Assembly (NCBI GenBank): GCA_023957775.1
Contig: JAMLGR010000002.1
Coordinates: 243,602-307,601 of the forward strand
Length of the DNA: 64,000 bases
Origin: Fimbriimonadaceae bacterium
GTDB lineage: Bacteria > Armatimonadota > Fimbriimonadia > Fimbriimonadales > Fimbriimonadaceae
Direction: 5' to 3'
Shown here piece by piece: positions 33,257 through 45,228 of this stretch. How positions within the stretch are numbered: position 1 is the first letter of the stretch; every line of letters begins with the position of its first letter. The position numbers were made by a program, and so were the translations under genes. The notes beneath the pieces are model-generated. The model had not been told where the DNA came from. It did no database searches and saw only the letters and a list, made by a program, of their open reading frames with translations.

Positions 33257-35632
33257 CGGACCCTGGCCCTCTTCCAGCCGGTCCTGCAAGCGAATGTAGA
33301 GGTATCCGCCCCCGATCATCGCCACGCCGAGGCCCAAGGTAACCAGGAACCGCACGAGATCTCGCGAACTGGCGAGGTCGACCAAGACGAGTTTCAGCGA
33401 AGCGGCGGCCAGCGCCCCCAGGCCCACGTAGCGGATCTCGCGCACGCGCTTGGCAAACCCGATGCCCAGCAGGACAGCCCCGTAGGCCGTCCACGCGATC
33501 GTGACCGCGGAGAGCGGGGGCACGCCGATCGACGGGTCCGTCAGGAGCAGCACCACGAGGCGGCTGAAGGGAACGCCCAAGATCGCCGCGGCAAAGAACC
33601 GGCTTGCGCTTCGCAACCCGGGCTCGAACGCGCGGTCGAACGCCACGGCCCCCCACGTTCCCGCGGCGAGGAGCACGGTCATGGCGATGCCTTCGTTGAG
33701 GGCCGAGGGGAACGGCGATCCATCCATCGCCACGAGGCCGGCGAGCACCCAGAACAGCCCCGTCGGCGCCGCGAGGCCCGGCCAAGCCCTCCACCGCCCC
33801 ACGGCGGTGCAGCACACCGAAGCCAACGTCGCGCCCAGCACGCTCGCGAAATGGGGCTCGAACGCCAGAGACGACTTGGACAAAGCGACGAGCACGAACC
33901 GCCAAAGCAAGACGCCAAGGGCCGCGCCAGCGACCCCCGCCAGCATCGGCCGCCCCTTCTCCGTCGTGCCCCACAGTGCGACGGTGCAGGCGATCGCCGA
34001 GCCCGCGAGACCGACGACCAGCCCCAACTCCCAACCCAGGAAGACGGTTCGATCCACAAGGTCGGAGGCGTACACCGCAAGGGCGATGCACCAAAGCAGC
34101 GCCCCGAGGATGGCCGGGCTGCGCCACCGGGTCTGCACCGAAAGGGCGCCGAGCACCGAGGTCGCAAGAGCCATGCCCCAAAGGGCGCCCGAGAGCTCGT
34201 TGACCGCCCCAAGCTGGCGGCTCATGCCGAGGGTCACGATGCGGATGAGCATCGGCGCGAGCACCAGCGCCCCGACCATCACCTGGACCTCCGGGTCCTT
34301 CCAAGCCCGGATCGTCGCAGCGGTCGCCAACGTCCCTCCCACCAGCAACGCACCCAGCATTCCGGTCTCGCTGGTCCACAAGATGGGGCCCAGGATTCCC
34401 AAGAGGACGAGGGACGCCACGCCGAGCACGAAGACGACGCCCGACAAGGCGGACGCCGTGCGATCCCAGCGGAACCGGGAAACGGCCGCCAACACCGCGG
34501 CGAGAGCCGCAAACACGTAGGGCCGCTGTGCCGCCTCGAACCCCCAAGGCGCGATCACGAACGGAATGGCTGCCCCCGTGACGAGCAAAGGCAGGGCGAT
34601 GGGGCGCTCTCCGAAGGAGCGCGAAAGCAGCACGACGGCGATGCCGAACGCGGTCACGTGGGCGGTTCCCTCGAGTCCGTTTCGCGCCAGCAGGGCCATC
34701 ATCGCTGCGCCGGCCAGAAGGATGCACCCGAGCGCGCCCTGAGGGTCCTCAGCGGGTCGGTGCGTGCGCGCGTAGGCGAACGCCGCCAACAAAGCCGTGC
34801 CTTCCAGCGAAAGCGCCCGTAACCACTCGTGGTGCGAGTATGTCTGGGCAGGAAGCAAGACGGCGAACGCCAGAACGAACAGCGCCGACGCTTCCCGGAA
34901 CCAGTTCTGCCGGATCACGATGATCGCCGAAGGAATGAGAATGAGCGCGTGCAGCCCCAGGTGGAGCACGATCTTGCCCTCTTGCATCGGCAACAACGCG
35001 CCGGCGAACCCGCCCAAGATGCCGATGATGAAGAACGCGTGGGATGCGCGCCAGCCGCTGTAGGCGAGGTTGACGAGACTGAGTCCCATGAACAAGGAGA
35101 CCAGCGCCTCGCCCTCGTACAGGTGTTGCGCGAGGTGGCCCGCGGCGAAGGTGATGTACAAACCGCACGAACCGATGCCCGTCAGGAGCTGCCCGAACTC
35201 CTCGCGCTCGTCGCGCTTGATCTGACCCACGACGATGAACGCCGCGCACAGGGTCACCCCACCCCAAAAGATCATCCACGGCGTGATGAACCCGTGTTGG
35301 AAGGCGAGGTTCACCCCGTAGCCGATCGCGAGGATGGTGACGAGCGCCCCCGCCCAAGGCAAGAGTCTGCCTCCGACCTGATACTCGGCGTCGGCCGCAC
35401 TCTGTGGCTCGGCAGTCGTGGACGGCTGGAGACGGGGTTGGCCGGTCGCGGTGCCCCAGGCGCCCACCTGGACCGGCGGACTCTGCGAGGCTTGGACGTC
35501 CGGCGACGCCTGAGTGACCACCGGCGGAGGCGGAGGAAGGTGTCGCACGATCCCGAGCCGCATCTCGATCCGAAGCAACCGGCTTTCAAAGGCCTCCAGC
35601 CGGCGAACCAGCTCTTCTTCGTTTTCGGTCAT
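33233..35632 (-). CDS. Large DUF2339-type polytopic membrane protein
   Basis: The 799-residue protein starts with a helical N-terminus (MTENEEELVRRLEAFESRLL) and a proline/serine-rich linker (~30-90), then about 24 hydrophobic helices to a short basic tail. It shares design with the 542-residue protein at 631-2259: N-terminal coiled coil, linker and repeated helix blocks including GLYITFAAGHLA here against GLYLTAAGGHFA there. Function unknown. The ATG at 35632 is preferred over an upstream frame extension to 35740, because the extra residues are proline/arginine-rich and non-helical. Confidence 0.8.
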   Translation of the reverse strand: MTENEEELVRRLEAFESRLLRIEMRLGIVRHLPPPPPVVTQASPDVQASQSPPVQVGAWGTATGQPRLQPSTTAEPQSAADAEYQVGGRLLPWAGALVTILAIGYGVNLAFQHGFITPWMIFWGGVTLCAAFIVVGQIKRDEREEFGQLLTGIGSCGLYITFAAGHLAQHLYEGEALVSLFMGLSLVNLAYSGWRASHAFFIIGILGGFAGALLPMQEGKIVLHLGLHALILIPSAIIVIRQNWFREASALFVLAFAVLLPAQTYSHHEWLRALSLEGTALLAAFAYARTHRPAEDPQGALGCILLAGAAMMALLARNGLEGTAHVTAFGIAVVLLSRSFGERPIALPLLVTGAAIPFVIAPWGFEAAQRPYVFAALAAVLAAVSRFRWDRTASALSGVVFVLGVASLVLLGILGPILWTSETGMLGALLVGGTLATAATIRAWKDPEVQVMVGALVLAPMLIRIVTLGMSRQLGAVNELSGALWGMALATSVLGALSVQTRWRSPAILGALLWCIALAVYASDLVDRTVFLGWELGLVVGLAGSAIACTVALWGTTEKGRPMLAGVAGAALGVLLWRFVLVALSKSSLAFEPHFASVLGATLASVCCTAVGRWRAWPGLAAPTGLFWVLAGLVAMDGSPFPSALNEGIAMTVLLAAGTWGAVAFDRAFEPGLRSASRFFAAAILGVPFSRLVVLLLTDPSIGVPPLSAVTIAWTAYGAVLLGIGFAKRVREIRYVGLGALAAASLKLVLVDLASSRDLVRFLVTLGLGVAMIGGGYLYIRLQDRLEEGQGPLKPAPHP

Positions 35633-35714
35633 GGCCTCACTGCAAGGACGCGGGGCCCCGACCTGGGGTTGCGTGAGCTCGGGTCCCCGGTAGTAGGTAC
35701 GTCGGGGAAAAGGT

Positions 35715-35735
35715 GGACGACAAAACAAGTCGTCC
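35715..35735. promoter_or_regulatory. Inverted repeat in a divergent promoter region
   Basis: GGACGAC-N7-GTCGTCC is a perfect 7-bp inverted repeat midway between the divergent DUF2339 and PEP-CTERM genes. It could be a regulator-binding site. The rest of this 170-base gap shows nothing else I can name. Confidence 0.35.
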
Positions 35736-35802
35736 CACATAGGCGGGTTGGCTCTTACACTCCCAAGGTGGGTGGACTCTGCCGCCCCTGAAGGGAGGAA
35801 TC

Positions 35803-36576
35803 ATGTTCGGTTCAAAGCGCATTCTCGTCGGCTTCGCGGCCCTTTGCCTGGGCGCACCCCTAACACAAGCTCAAATAGCCATCGGCTCGACCTTCCGCCT
35901 CGGGGTTTACGCCGATGCGAACCAGAACGATGGTTCGGTCCACACCGACGTCTTCCTCGACCAACAGACAGGGACGCTCAACGCGTACGCCCACAGTCTT
36001 TCGGTGACGGACTTCGATGCGGTGAACGCAGGACGAAGCCTGACCGTGACCTCCTCGGCAAGTGCGAACTGGGTGAACGCGGGCCAGGGTTCCGTCGCAT
36101 GGCGGGGCATGGGTTGGGTCCACAACACGGTCACCAGCAGCGGCGCCAAACTGAACGGGTTCGTCCTACCCGGCCCCGTCTGGAGCTACACGTTCCAGGC
36201 AACGAGCGATGGCTTCTTCACCATGCATTACAACGTCCGTGGGTCGGGCAATCTCTTCGGGTTGCTGGGAGCCGAGATCCAATGGTCGGGACCGGGGGGC
36301 GGCCTCGACCTGACCAACTCCTACGACCCCAACGCGAACGGCGACTTCGTGCGCGCAGTGACCTCGGGGACACAGTACACCGTAGGTGTCTTCAACATGG
36401 GCAACATCTTCACCAGTCCGATCCCGCGAAACGACTTCGGGGCGATGGATGCGGATTTTGACTGGGCGCTCACCCCCGTGCCCGAACCTTCGACGACGGC
36501 CGTCGTCCTCGCCTGTGCCGCCATGTCGCGCCGAAGGCGCCGGCGTCAGGCCCCTAGTAGACTCATGCTTCTATGA
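35803..36576 (+). CDS. Secreted PEP-CTERM sorted protein
   Basis: The 257-residue protein has a signal peptide (ending LTQAQ, about residue 23), a beta-rich low-cysteine body, and a C-terminal sorting tag: [23 protein letters not shown] (VPEP, short hydrophobic stretch, arginine cluster). Such tags are cut by exosortases, commonly in bacteria making exopolysaccharide. GGGAGG precedes the ATG. The hydrophobic part is short and 10 extra residues follow the arginines, so the last codons may be a weak extension. It overlaps the next gene by four bases. No exosortase is in the window. Confidence 0.85.
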   Translation: MFGSKRILVGFAALCLGAPLTQAQIAIGSTFRLGVYADANQNDGSVHTDVFLDQQTGTLNAYAHSLSVTDFDAVNAGRSLTVTSSASANWVNAGQGSVAWRGMGWVHNTVTSSGAKLNGFVLPGPVWSYTFQATSDGFFTMHYNVRGSGNLFGLLGAEIQWSGPGGGLDLTNSYDPNANGDFVRAVTSGTQYTVGVFNMGNIFTSPIPRNDFGAMDADFDWALTPVPEPSTTAVVLACAAMSRRRRRRQAPSRLMLL

Positions 36577-37619
36577 GTCTGAAAACCGCAGCCTACGCAG
36601 TCCACTCCGAGACCACGCCTTTGACCCCCTGGAGCCTTGAGCGCCGTGAGCCAGGCCCGGACGACGTCCTGATCGACATCCACTATTGCGGCGTTTGCCA
36701 CACCGACATCCACTTCGCCCGCGGCGAGTGGGGCAACTCGGTCTATCCCATGGTGCCCGGCCACGAGATCGTCGGCAAGGTCGCCCGCGTCGGGCCCAAC
36801 GCGACCAAGTGGACCGTCGGCGACACCGTCGGCGTCGGCTGTTTTGTCGATTCCTGCCGCTCGTGCGCTCCGTGCAAGGCCGGAGAAGAGCAGTACTGCG
36901 AGACGGGAGCGACGTTCACTTACAACGCACCCGAGAAAGACGGCTCGGGGACGACTTACGGCGGGTACTCCACGCAGATCGTCGTCGACGAGAACTACGT
37001 GGTCCGTGTGCCGGACTCGCTCCCGCTCGACGCGGCCGCCCCCCTACTTTGCGCCGGCATCACGACCTACTCCCCCCTCCGCCACTTCGGGGTGAAGGCG
37101 GGCACGAGGGTCGGCATCGTCGGTTTGGGCGGCCTTGGCCACATGGGCGTCAAACTCGCCAAGGCGATGGGGGCGCATGTGACCGTGCTCAGCCACTCGC
37201 CCGGCAAGGAGCAGGACGCCCTGCGCCTCGGCGCCGACGCTTTCCTTGCCACGAAGGACGAGACGGTCTTCGAGACCCACGCCGGGAAGTTCGACTTCTT
37301 GCTCAATACGGTCTCGGCCGCACACGATCTGAATCCCTACCTGGGCCTGCTGACCCTGGACGGGCGCATGGTGCTGGTCGGGCTCCCGGACCCCACACCG
37401 GTCGCGGCGTTCCCGCTGGTCTTTCGGCGCCGATCGCTCAGCGGTTCCCTGATCGGAGGAATCCGCGAGACGCAGGAGATGCTCGACTTCTGCGCCGAGA
37501 AGGGCATCGCGTGCGACATCGAGGTCATTCCGATGTCGGGCATCAACGAGGCGTACGAGCGCATGCTGAAGAGCGACGTGCGCTACCGCTTCGTCATCGA
37601 CATGGCCAGCCTCAAGTAG
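36573..37619 (+). CDS. Zinc-dependent NADP alcohol/aldehyde dehydrogenase (YahK/CAD family)
   Basis: The 348-residue MDR protein has the catalytic zinc ligands in CGVCHTD (~39-45), GHE near 64 and a later Cys, a four-cysteine structural zinc site ([16 protein letters not shown], ~91-106), and the Rossmann motif [17 protein letters not shown] near 182. This fits the YahK/cinnamyl alcohol dehydrogenase group, which reduces many aldehydes with NADPH. The ATG overlaps the TGA of the PEP-CTERM gene, probably chance proximity rather than a functional operon; TAGACT nine bases before the start might be its own -10 box. Confidence 0.92.
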   Translation: MSLKTAAYAVHSETTPLTPWSLERREPGPDDVLIDIHYCGVCHTDIHFARGEWGNSVYPMVPGHEIVGKVARVGPNATKWTVGDTVGVGCFVDSCRSCAPCKAGEEQYCETGATFTYNAPEKDGSGTTYGGYSTQIVVDENYVVRVPDSLPLDAAAPLLCAGITTYSPLRHFGVKAGTRVGIVGLGGLGHMGVKLAKAMGAHVTVLSHSPGKEQDALRLGADAFLATKDETVFETHAGKFDFLLNTVSAAHDLNPYLGLLTLDGRMVLVGLPDPTPVAAFPLVFRRRSLSGSLIGGIRETQEMLDFCAEKGIACDIEVIPMSGINEAYERMLKSDVRYRFVIDMASLK

Positions 37620-37622
37620 CTT

Positions 37623-39824
<2,202 letters not shown>

Positions 39825-39839
39825 GATGTAATTGCGACG

Positions 39840-41435
39840 CTACCCCAGATGCGGGTTCACCAAGCGATTTTGAGACTCTCGTCCCGCCTCCCTCGCCTTT
39901 CGCACGGCGGCCAGCGCCTGAACCAGGCCCGCGCCGTGCAGAACGTCTCGCCCAGACGCACCCATGTCCTTGCACGTCTCCTCGAGGATGCGCTTCACCT
40001 GCCAGGTGTTCAGCTCCTTGTTCATTGAAAACAGAAGGGCCGCCACGCCGGCGGTATGCGGTCCCGCAAACGAGTTCCCTTGGGGCCCCAAGAGCAGCGC
40101 ATCGCCCTTCGCGCCTTTGAACAGGACCTTCCACTGCGGCCGAGCCTCGCTCGCAAGGTTCCAGCAAGCGAAGCCACCGGCTGGGGCGGAGAGATCGGGC
40201 TTCACGAGAGGCTTCTCCGCTGGGTAGTCGTCGTAGAACTTCACACCCGACCACGTGACTGGCCCCTTGCTGCTGAACGCGGGACGCGATCCGTCTTCGA
40301 CGGTGCCCGCAGCGGCGACCACGCAGGGGATGTCCTTGGGGATCGTGATCTGCTTTCCCTCCGGCGCGCTGTTGGCGAAGTTGCCCGCGCCGCCGCAAAG
40401 CAGCACGCCGGCCGCGGACATGTGCTCGGCGGCCAATCGGTACACCCCGCGGTAGTTTCCAATCTCGATGTTCACGAACATGTAGCTCATCGAGAACACG
40501 TCGGCGCCGTTGGCCAGCGCGTACTCGAACCCGCCCAGGTAGCCCATCCCGTTCACGAGCATCAGCCGAGCCCGAGGCGCGACGCCGGTCACCAAGGGCT
40601 TCTCGGCGGTCGGCCGCCCCGCAACGATCGCGCTGCACATGGTTCCGTGCCCAACACCCGCGTTGCCCAACACGAGCCCAGACTGCTCGCCCGCATCCCA
40701 GCCGAACACGTCGTCCACATAGCCGTTGCCGTCGTCGTCCTTGCCGTTCAAGGTCTCCTTCGGATTGCGCCACAACGCGGGTTCGAGGGCGGGAATGTCG
40801 AAAATGCCCGCGTCGTTGACGGCGACCACGGTGCCTTTTCCAGTGATGCCCTGGGCCCAGACCTGGTCCGCCTGGATCTGCTTGAGGTCCCAGGGGACCT
40901 CGAGCCCCTTGCCGCTGAAGGGTGTATTGGAGTCGTCCTTCCACGCGGCCAGCATCGCCTCCATCGCGCGCTTGCGGGTAGCGTCCACGCCGGCGCTCTT
41001 GGCCCGCCGCCGGTGCTGGCGTATGCCCGCAGGCCCCGACTGCAGGTAGACAAACGAAACGTCGTCTCGCTTCGCCAGCGCTTGACACGCCTCGGCGCTG
41101 GCATCGCACGCAAAGCCGTTGACGATCCAGAAGCGCCGGACGTTCTGAAGCCCCTTTCTCGTCTCCCACTCGCTGACGAACGACTTGATGCCGACCCAAG
41201 AGGCGTCGGCGTTCTTGTGCAGGGTGCGCAACACGAGCCCGCGCACCTCCGAACGGGGGTCCTTCTCATGGTCGGCGCAGAACCGCTCGTAATCGCCGCC
41301 CTTCTTGAAGAGCTGCGCCTCCATCCGAACGAAGACGGGCTGCATGCCGGTGGCGCCTGCCAACCCCGTGTCCAACTTGCCCGAGGGCCCCGCGCCAAGA
41401 GAACACAATCCGAGCCACAGGAGGAGCAGTTGCAT
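39840..41435 (-). CDS. Secreted subtilisin-like (S8) serine protease
   Basis: The 531-residue protein has a short signal peptide, a ~150-residue propeptide-like region, and a peptidase S8 domain. The catalytic Asp is in VVAVNDAG (D208), His in GVGHGTMCSAI (H263), oxyanion Asn in GGAGN (N352) and Ser in GNSFAGPHTAGVAA (S455). The segment around Asp208 reads NDAG rather than the common DTG, and the Ser block has NSFA rather than TSMA. A calcium-like DDDGNGYVDD loop follows Asp208. No Shine-Dalgarno is seen before the ATG. It lies upstream of the M1 aminopeptidase. Confidence 0.92.
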   Translation of the reverse strand: MQLLLLWLGLCSLGAGPSGKLDTGLAGATGMQPVFVRMEAQLFKKGGDYERFCADHEKDPRSEVRGLVLRTLHKNADASWVGIKSFVSEWETRKGLQNVRRFWIVNGFACDASAEACQALAKRDDVSFVYLQSGPAGIRQHRRRAKSAGVDATRKRAMEAMLAAWKDDSNTPFSGKGLEVPWDLKQIQADQVWAQGITGKGTVVAVNDAGIFDIPALEPALWRNPKETLNGKDDDGNGYVDDVFGWDAGEQSGLVLGNAGVGHGTMCSAIVAGRPTAEKPLVTGVAPRARLMLVNGMGYLGGFEYALANGADVFSMSYMFVNIEIGNYRGVYRLAAEHMSAAGVLLCGGAGNFANSAPEGKQITIPKDIPCVVAAAGTVEDGSRPAFSSKGPVTWSGVKFYDDYPAEKPLVKPDLSAPAGGFACWNLASEARPQWKVLFKGAKGDALLLGPQGNSFAGPHTAGVAALLFSMNKELNTWQVKRILEETCKDMGASGRDVLHGAGLVQALAAVRKAREAGRESQNRLVNPHLG

Positions 41436-41480
41436 GGAGGAGGGATTACCTCATCGCCGGCAGCCGAATCGCGTTCAATA

Positions 41481-41506
41481 ACATGATATTGAAAATCATG
41501 TATAAT
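41481..41506 (+). promoter_or_regulatory. NsrR-like 7-7-7 operator and -10 box
   Basis: ACATGAT-ATTGAAA-ATCATGT (41481-41501) is a perfect 7-bp inverted repeat with a 7-base AT-rich spacer, close to the known NsrR site layout. It abuts a consensus TATAAT (41501-41506) 11 bases before the regulator ATG, so bound protein would block the promoter. No Shine-Dalgarno is present, so the leader is at most a few bases. Confidence 0.75.
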
Positions 41507-41517
41507 TCACTCATCTT

Positions 41518-41991
41518 ATGAGACTCAACGCTCAAACCGATTACTCGCTGCGAATTCTCATGTATCTGGCCACGAAGCAGGGCGAAATCGCCACGATCCA
41601 AGAGGTCTCGACCCGGCTGAAGCTCTCCCAATCACACCTGATGCGCATCGCGGCCAAGCTGGCGTCCACCGGGCTGGTCGAAACGACCCGCGGGCGGTCG
41701 GGCGGACTGGTCTTGGGGAAGGACGCCACCCGCATCACGGTCGAGGAGGTGCTTCGCGCGATCGAGCCGGACTTTGCGCTCGTCGAGTGCTTCAAGCCCT
41801 CCGAGGGGGGATGCACCGTGGAGCCTGCGTGCCGGTTGAAGGGCGTGCTCGGCAAGGCCCTCAAAGCGTTCTTCGACGAGTTGCGGGACGTGACGCTTGC
41901 GGACCTCACCCAGCCAAATCGGGCACGGCTCGCCGACATCTTCTGGCTGTCCCCCCGGACGGGCGACCAACCCATGGGAGGTCTCCACTGA
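41518..41991 (+). CDS. Rrf2-family regulator, NsrR-like (nitric-oxide-sensing)
   Basis: The 157-residue protein has an N-terminal winged helix (LNAQTDYSLRILMYLA; LSQSHLMRIAAKLASTGLV) and three cysteines at 91, 99 and 105 (ECFKPSEGGCTVEPAC), the cluster-binding arrangement of NsrR. NsrR holds a [4Fe-4S] cluster that reacts with NO, releasing repression. The downstream genes encode a ferredoxin and a RIC repair protein, a classic NsrR target, and an operator-like palindrome lies over its own promoter, so autoregulation is likely. IscR is less likely because its cysteine pattern and neighbours differ. Confidence 0.9.
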   Translation: MRLNAQTDYSLRILMYLATKQGEIATIQEVSTRLKLSQSHLMRIAAKLASTGLVETTRGRSGGLVLGKDATRITVEEVLRAIEPDFALVECFKPSEGGCTVEPACRLKGVLGKALKAFFDELRDVTLADLTQPNRARLADIFWLSPRTGDQPMGGLH

Positions 41992-42245
41992 TGCCCTATG
42001 TGATCACCGAGCCCTGCTGCGGCGTGAAAGACAAGTCGTGCATGACGGTGTGCCCCGTGGATTGCATCTACGAGGCCGACGACATGCTCTTCATCCACCC
42101 CGACGAGTGCATCGATTGCGGGCTGTGCGAGCCCGAGTGCCCCGTCACCGCCATCTTCACCGAAGACGACGTGCCGCCCAATTGGCGCCATTACATCGAG
42201 ATGAACGCCACCGAAGCGCGACGAATCGCCAGTTCGAATGACTGA
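41991..42245 (+). CDS. Bacterial ferredoxin with two cluster sites (FdxA-type)
   Basis: The 84-residue protein carries two cysteine sets, CCGVKDKSCMTVCPVDC and CIDCGLCEPECP, as in 7Fe or 8Fe ferredoxins. The start ATG shares one base with the regulator stop (TGATG) and has GGAGG nine bases upstream. Placed between an NsrR-like regulator and RIC, it probably supplies electrons for iron-sulfur repair or NO detoxification. Confidence 0.92.
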   Translation: MPYVITEPCCGVKDKSCMTVCPVDCIYEADDMLFIHPDECIDCGLCEPECPVTAIFTEDDVPPNWRHYIEMNATEARRIASSND

Positions 42246-42255
42246 TAGGAGAACA

Positions 42256-42954
42256 ATGAACCATCCACACCTCGATCGACCCGTCGGCCAACTCGTTGCC
42301 GAACAACCTGGACGTTCCCGCGTGTTCGAGCGCTGGGGCATCGATTACTGCTGCGGGGGCAAGAAGACCCTCGGCGCGGTCTGCGAAACCAAACAGCTCG
42401 ACCCCAACGATCTCGTGCGCGACCTGGAGACGGCCGACGCCGACCCCGCCGGGAGCGGGACCGACTGGAGAATCGAACCGCTCTCCACCCTTTGCGACCA
42501 CATCGAGGAGAAGCACCACGGCTTCCTCCGGCAGGCGCTGCCGCGCCTTTCGATGCTCGCCGCCAAGGTCGCCGAGCGCCACGGCGAGCGCGATCCCCGG
42601 CTGGTCAAAGTGCGCGACATCTTCGAGGAGTTTCGCGCCGAGCTCGAGAGCCACATGCTGAAGGAGGAGCGAATCCTCTTTCCCGCCATCCGCTCCCTCG
42701 AGGCCGGCCAGCCCAGCCACGGCGTCGCCGGTCCGATCGAGGTCATGCACGCCGAGCACGACCACGCGGGAGCGGACCTCGCCGCCATGAGGGGACTCAC
42801 GGACGAGTTTCGGCCAGCCGCGGATGCGTGCAACACCCACCGCGCCCTGCTGCACGCCCTGGCCGAGTTGGAGGCCGATATGCACCAGCACGTGCACAAA
42901 GAGAACAACATCCTCTTCCCGCGGGCGATCGAGAAGGAGGGCGTCCCAACCTAG
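42256..42954 (+). CDS. RIC/ScdA (YtfE-type) iron-sulfur cluster repair di-iron protein
   Basis: The 232-residue protein has the N-terminal ScdA domain with GIDYCCGGKKTL (Cys32-Cys33) and a hemerythrin-like helical domain with iron-binding His/Glu in LCDHIEEKHH, HMLKEERILFPA, MHAEHDH and HQHVHKENNILFPRA. It repairs clusters damaged by NO or oxidants. AGGAG lies five bases before ATG 42256, which is preferred over an upstream ATG at 42238 that overlaps the ferredoxin. It ends four bases into the convergent DUF4838 gene. Confidence 0.94.
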   Translation: MNHPHLDRPVGQLVAEQPGRSRVFERWGIDYCCGGKKTLGAVCETKQLDPNDLVRDLETADADPAGSGTDWRIEPLSTLCDHIEEKHHGFLRQALPRLSMLAAKVAERHGERDPRLVKVRDIFEEFRAELESHMLKEERILFPAIRSLEAGQPSHGVAGPIEVMHAEHDHAGADLAAMRGLTDEFRPAADACNTHRALLHALAELEADMHQHVHKENNILFPRAIEKEGVPT

Positions 42955-45221
42955 AGACCACTCTCAGGGACCAGATACACCCGGTCCACCCAGACGGCAT
43001 GCACCCGCCCGTTCGCGGGGGGTGCGACCCAAACGGTGAGCGTGGGCGACCAGACAACCGTTCCCAACTCGTAGGCTCGGTAGCCCGGCGAGGTCTGGTC
43101 GATCGGGAAGACGTGCGAGTGCAGCTCCTTGCGGGCATCCGTATCGTAGACACCCGCGGAGAAGCCGGGCGAGGCGTCGCTGCCTTCCGTGTCGAGGCGC
43201 ACTACGACAAATACTTTATAGCGTGTGCCCTCGACGCCCTTCCCTCGGTTCGAGGGGATCTGGAATGCCCACTCGAGATGCGATCCCGGCATCCAACACG
43301 CGATGCCGTCGCTGGCCAAGGGGTCGGGCCGGAGTTCGGCCCCATCCGGCTCGCGCCACAGGTTCGCGAGATCGTCCTGAAGATCGATGCCCTCGGCGAG
43401 GCCTTGCGGGGGTGCGGTCTTCGCCGGACGCGGCGGCAAGACTCGCAGAACGGGCGGCGCGGGTTCGGGGCCAAGGCGGTTGATAAACCCCTGTGGGCTC
43501 AGACCGGATTCGTTCACGTGCGTCACCGGGGTCCACCCCCACGGCGCGCCGCCGCCGGACACCGTCTTCAGCCACGCCGCACCGAACTCCGACCGGGTCC
43601 CGGGCCCGAGCCATGGATCGCCCGCCTTCAGCGCCTCGCGTCGGAACTCGGTCCAACGCGCCAACGTCACGTAGTCGAGCGTCGCCACGATCTGGTCGAG
43701 ACGCCAGCGCTCCGGTCCCGTCACCCGCCACGCCCCCTGAATCAGCTCCGTGCGGGCTTTGACCACCACATCGTAACGCAGGAAGCCCGCCGTCGTGGGG
43801 GAGGCGAAGGTGAGGTTCCACCCCTTGGCCTCTGCCGCCATCAGCTCCAGATAGCGGCGCACCCACGGAGCGGCGGCGCCGTAGTAGCCGTTCAGGAACT
43901 CGTCGACCAGCTTCTGCGGGTCCTGCTTGGGATCCCACATCAGTTGCGCGATCAACCAAGCCTTCAGCTCGGCCATCGACGCGCCGTTCGACTGGTACGC
44001 CCCCTCCTCGAACACGCCCTTCACCCCGTTCTCGGCAAAGAACCGTATCGTGGGTCCGAGCGTGAACTCGTCCGGGTGCGGTTGCACGTAATGGGCGAAA
44101 TCCGTGCAGTAATCCCATACGTAAAGCCGATTCGAGAGCTTGCTCCAGCCCCTCAGATCGTCGCCGAAGGACGCGTTCTCGGGCGCGTCGAGCGGATACG
44201 CGAAGTTGCACTCGATGCTGCAAAGCCGGACGATGACGTTCGGCCGCGGCTTCATGTGAAGAGGCGGCTTCCGCGACCACTGGTAGGCAATCGTGTCCAC
44301 GGCGACGCCCGGGAACTCTTTCTCGATCCGCTCGCCTACGAAGTTCGCCAGGTCCAGCACGAGTGCCGAATCCGAACCCTCCCGCGCCGCCAGCGCGCGG
44401 CAGTTCTCGCATTGGCACGGTCGGAAGCAGTCGTTCTGCGACACCGAGATGATCGTGGCCTGCGGGTTGGCCCGAAGCTGCGCCTCGACTTGGCGCACGA
44501 CGAACTCGCGCAGCTCGGGGTTGGTGGTGCAGAGCTGGGCGCTGTCCGTCGTGCGCTTGCCGTCGATCAGGCTGAACCACTCGGGATGCTGGGCAAAGTT
44601 GGGGTCGGGAGGGACGAGACCGTAGTAGGTGTGCACGAAGCCCTGGTATTCGACCCGCCCGCCGCGCTCGGGTCCCAGGCGGGCGTTGAACCCGTTGCAG
44701 AAGTTGCGCGCCGCCCAGTCGGGGTCGAACGCGTGGTACCAGTACGCATCCCGATACTCGAACGCCGGGGTCTCGCTCCAATCCATCGGCGGCAGGACGA
44801 GGTTCGGGTTCTTCGGAACCGTCGTCGCCCAGGGGGTCCACCAGCGCACTCCGCACTTCTCGCCCAGGAGGCGGTAGACGGCGTAGAGCGTCCCTCGGGG
44901 CTTGCCGCCGGCGACGAGCAGCACGCCGCCCTTGCTCTTGACCAGCGTCTGTTCCTGGCCGAGTTGCTCCCAACGGACGTCCGGGAACAGCTTCTTGGCC
45001 AGGGGTCCCTGGCCCACCACGATGGAACCCGTGGGCGCCTGCGTGGCATCGGTCTGCAGGGCAAGTTCGACACCGGTGATCTGCGCCAGGTGGTCGCGCA
45101 ACTCGTGCGCGGCGTGTTGCTCGGCGGGCGTTGCCCCGGGTTGGATCAAGACCGTCGCCTTGGCCGCGACCAGGCCGGATTGAAGGCACGGCACACACGC
45201 GAGAATCGCGAGGGCGTTCAC
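42951..45221 (-). CDS. Secreted DUF4838 protein (glycoside-hydrolase-like)
   Basis: The 756-residue protein has a signal-peptide-like N-terminus, an alpha-glucuronidase-like N-domain (~20-125: GATPAEQHAAHELRDHLAQI), and a DUF4838 TIM-barrel region (~130-480) with CQCENCRAL and the usual spacing to FVGERIEKEFPGV. A C-terminal beta domain (~640-756) could bind carbohydrate. DUF4838 proteins are thought to act on polysaccharides, but no activity is established here. The GTG start at 45221 is uncertain because GGAGG is only one base away. It is seven bases past the GNAT gene. Confidence 0.82.
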   Translation of the reverse strand: MNALAILACVPCLQSGLVAAKATVLIQPGATPAEQHAAHELRDHLAQITGVELALQTDATQAPTGSIVVGQGPLAKKLFPDVRWEQLGQEQTLVKSKGGVLLVAGGKPRGTLYAVYRLLGEKCGVRWWTPWATTVPKNPNLVLPPMDWSETPAFEYRDAYWYHAFDPDWAARNFCNGFNARLGPERGGRVEYQGFVHTYYGLVPPDPNFAQHPEWFSLIDGKRTTDSAQLCTTNPELREFVVRQVEAQLRANPQATIISVSQNDCFRPCQCENCRALAAREGSDSALVLDLANFVGERIEKEFPGVAVDTIAYQWSRKPPLHMKPRPNVIVRLCSIECNFAYPLDAPENASFGDDLRGWSKLSNRLYVWDYCTDFAHYVQPHPDEFTLGPTIRFFAENGVKGVFEEGAYQSNGASMAELKAWLIAQLMWDPKQDPQKLVDEFLNGYYGAAAPWVRRYLELMAAEAKGWNLTFASPTTAGFLRYDVVVKARTELIQGAWRVTGPERWRLDQIVATLDYVTLARWTEFRREALKAGDPWLGPGTRSEFGAAWLKTVSGGGAPWGWTPVTHVNESGLSPQGFINRLGPEPAPPVLRVLPPRPAKTAPPQGLAEGIDLQDDLANLWREPDGAELRPDPLASDGIACWMPGSHLEWAFQIPSNRGKGVEGTRYKVFVVVRLDTEGSDASPGFSAGVYDTDARKELHSHVFPIDQTSPGYRAYELGTVVWSPTLTVWVAPPANGRVHAVWVDRVYLVPESGL

Positions 45222-45228
45222 ACCTCCA

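Noticed and set aside
35633..35740. N-terminal extension of the second DUF2339 gene
   Set aside because: The frame is open but encodes a Pro/Arg-rich stretch, and the helical start at 35632 matches the paralogue.
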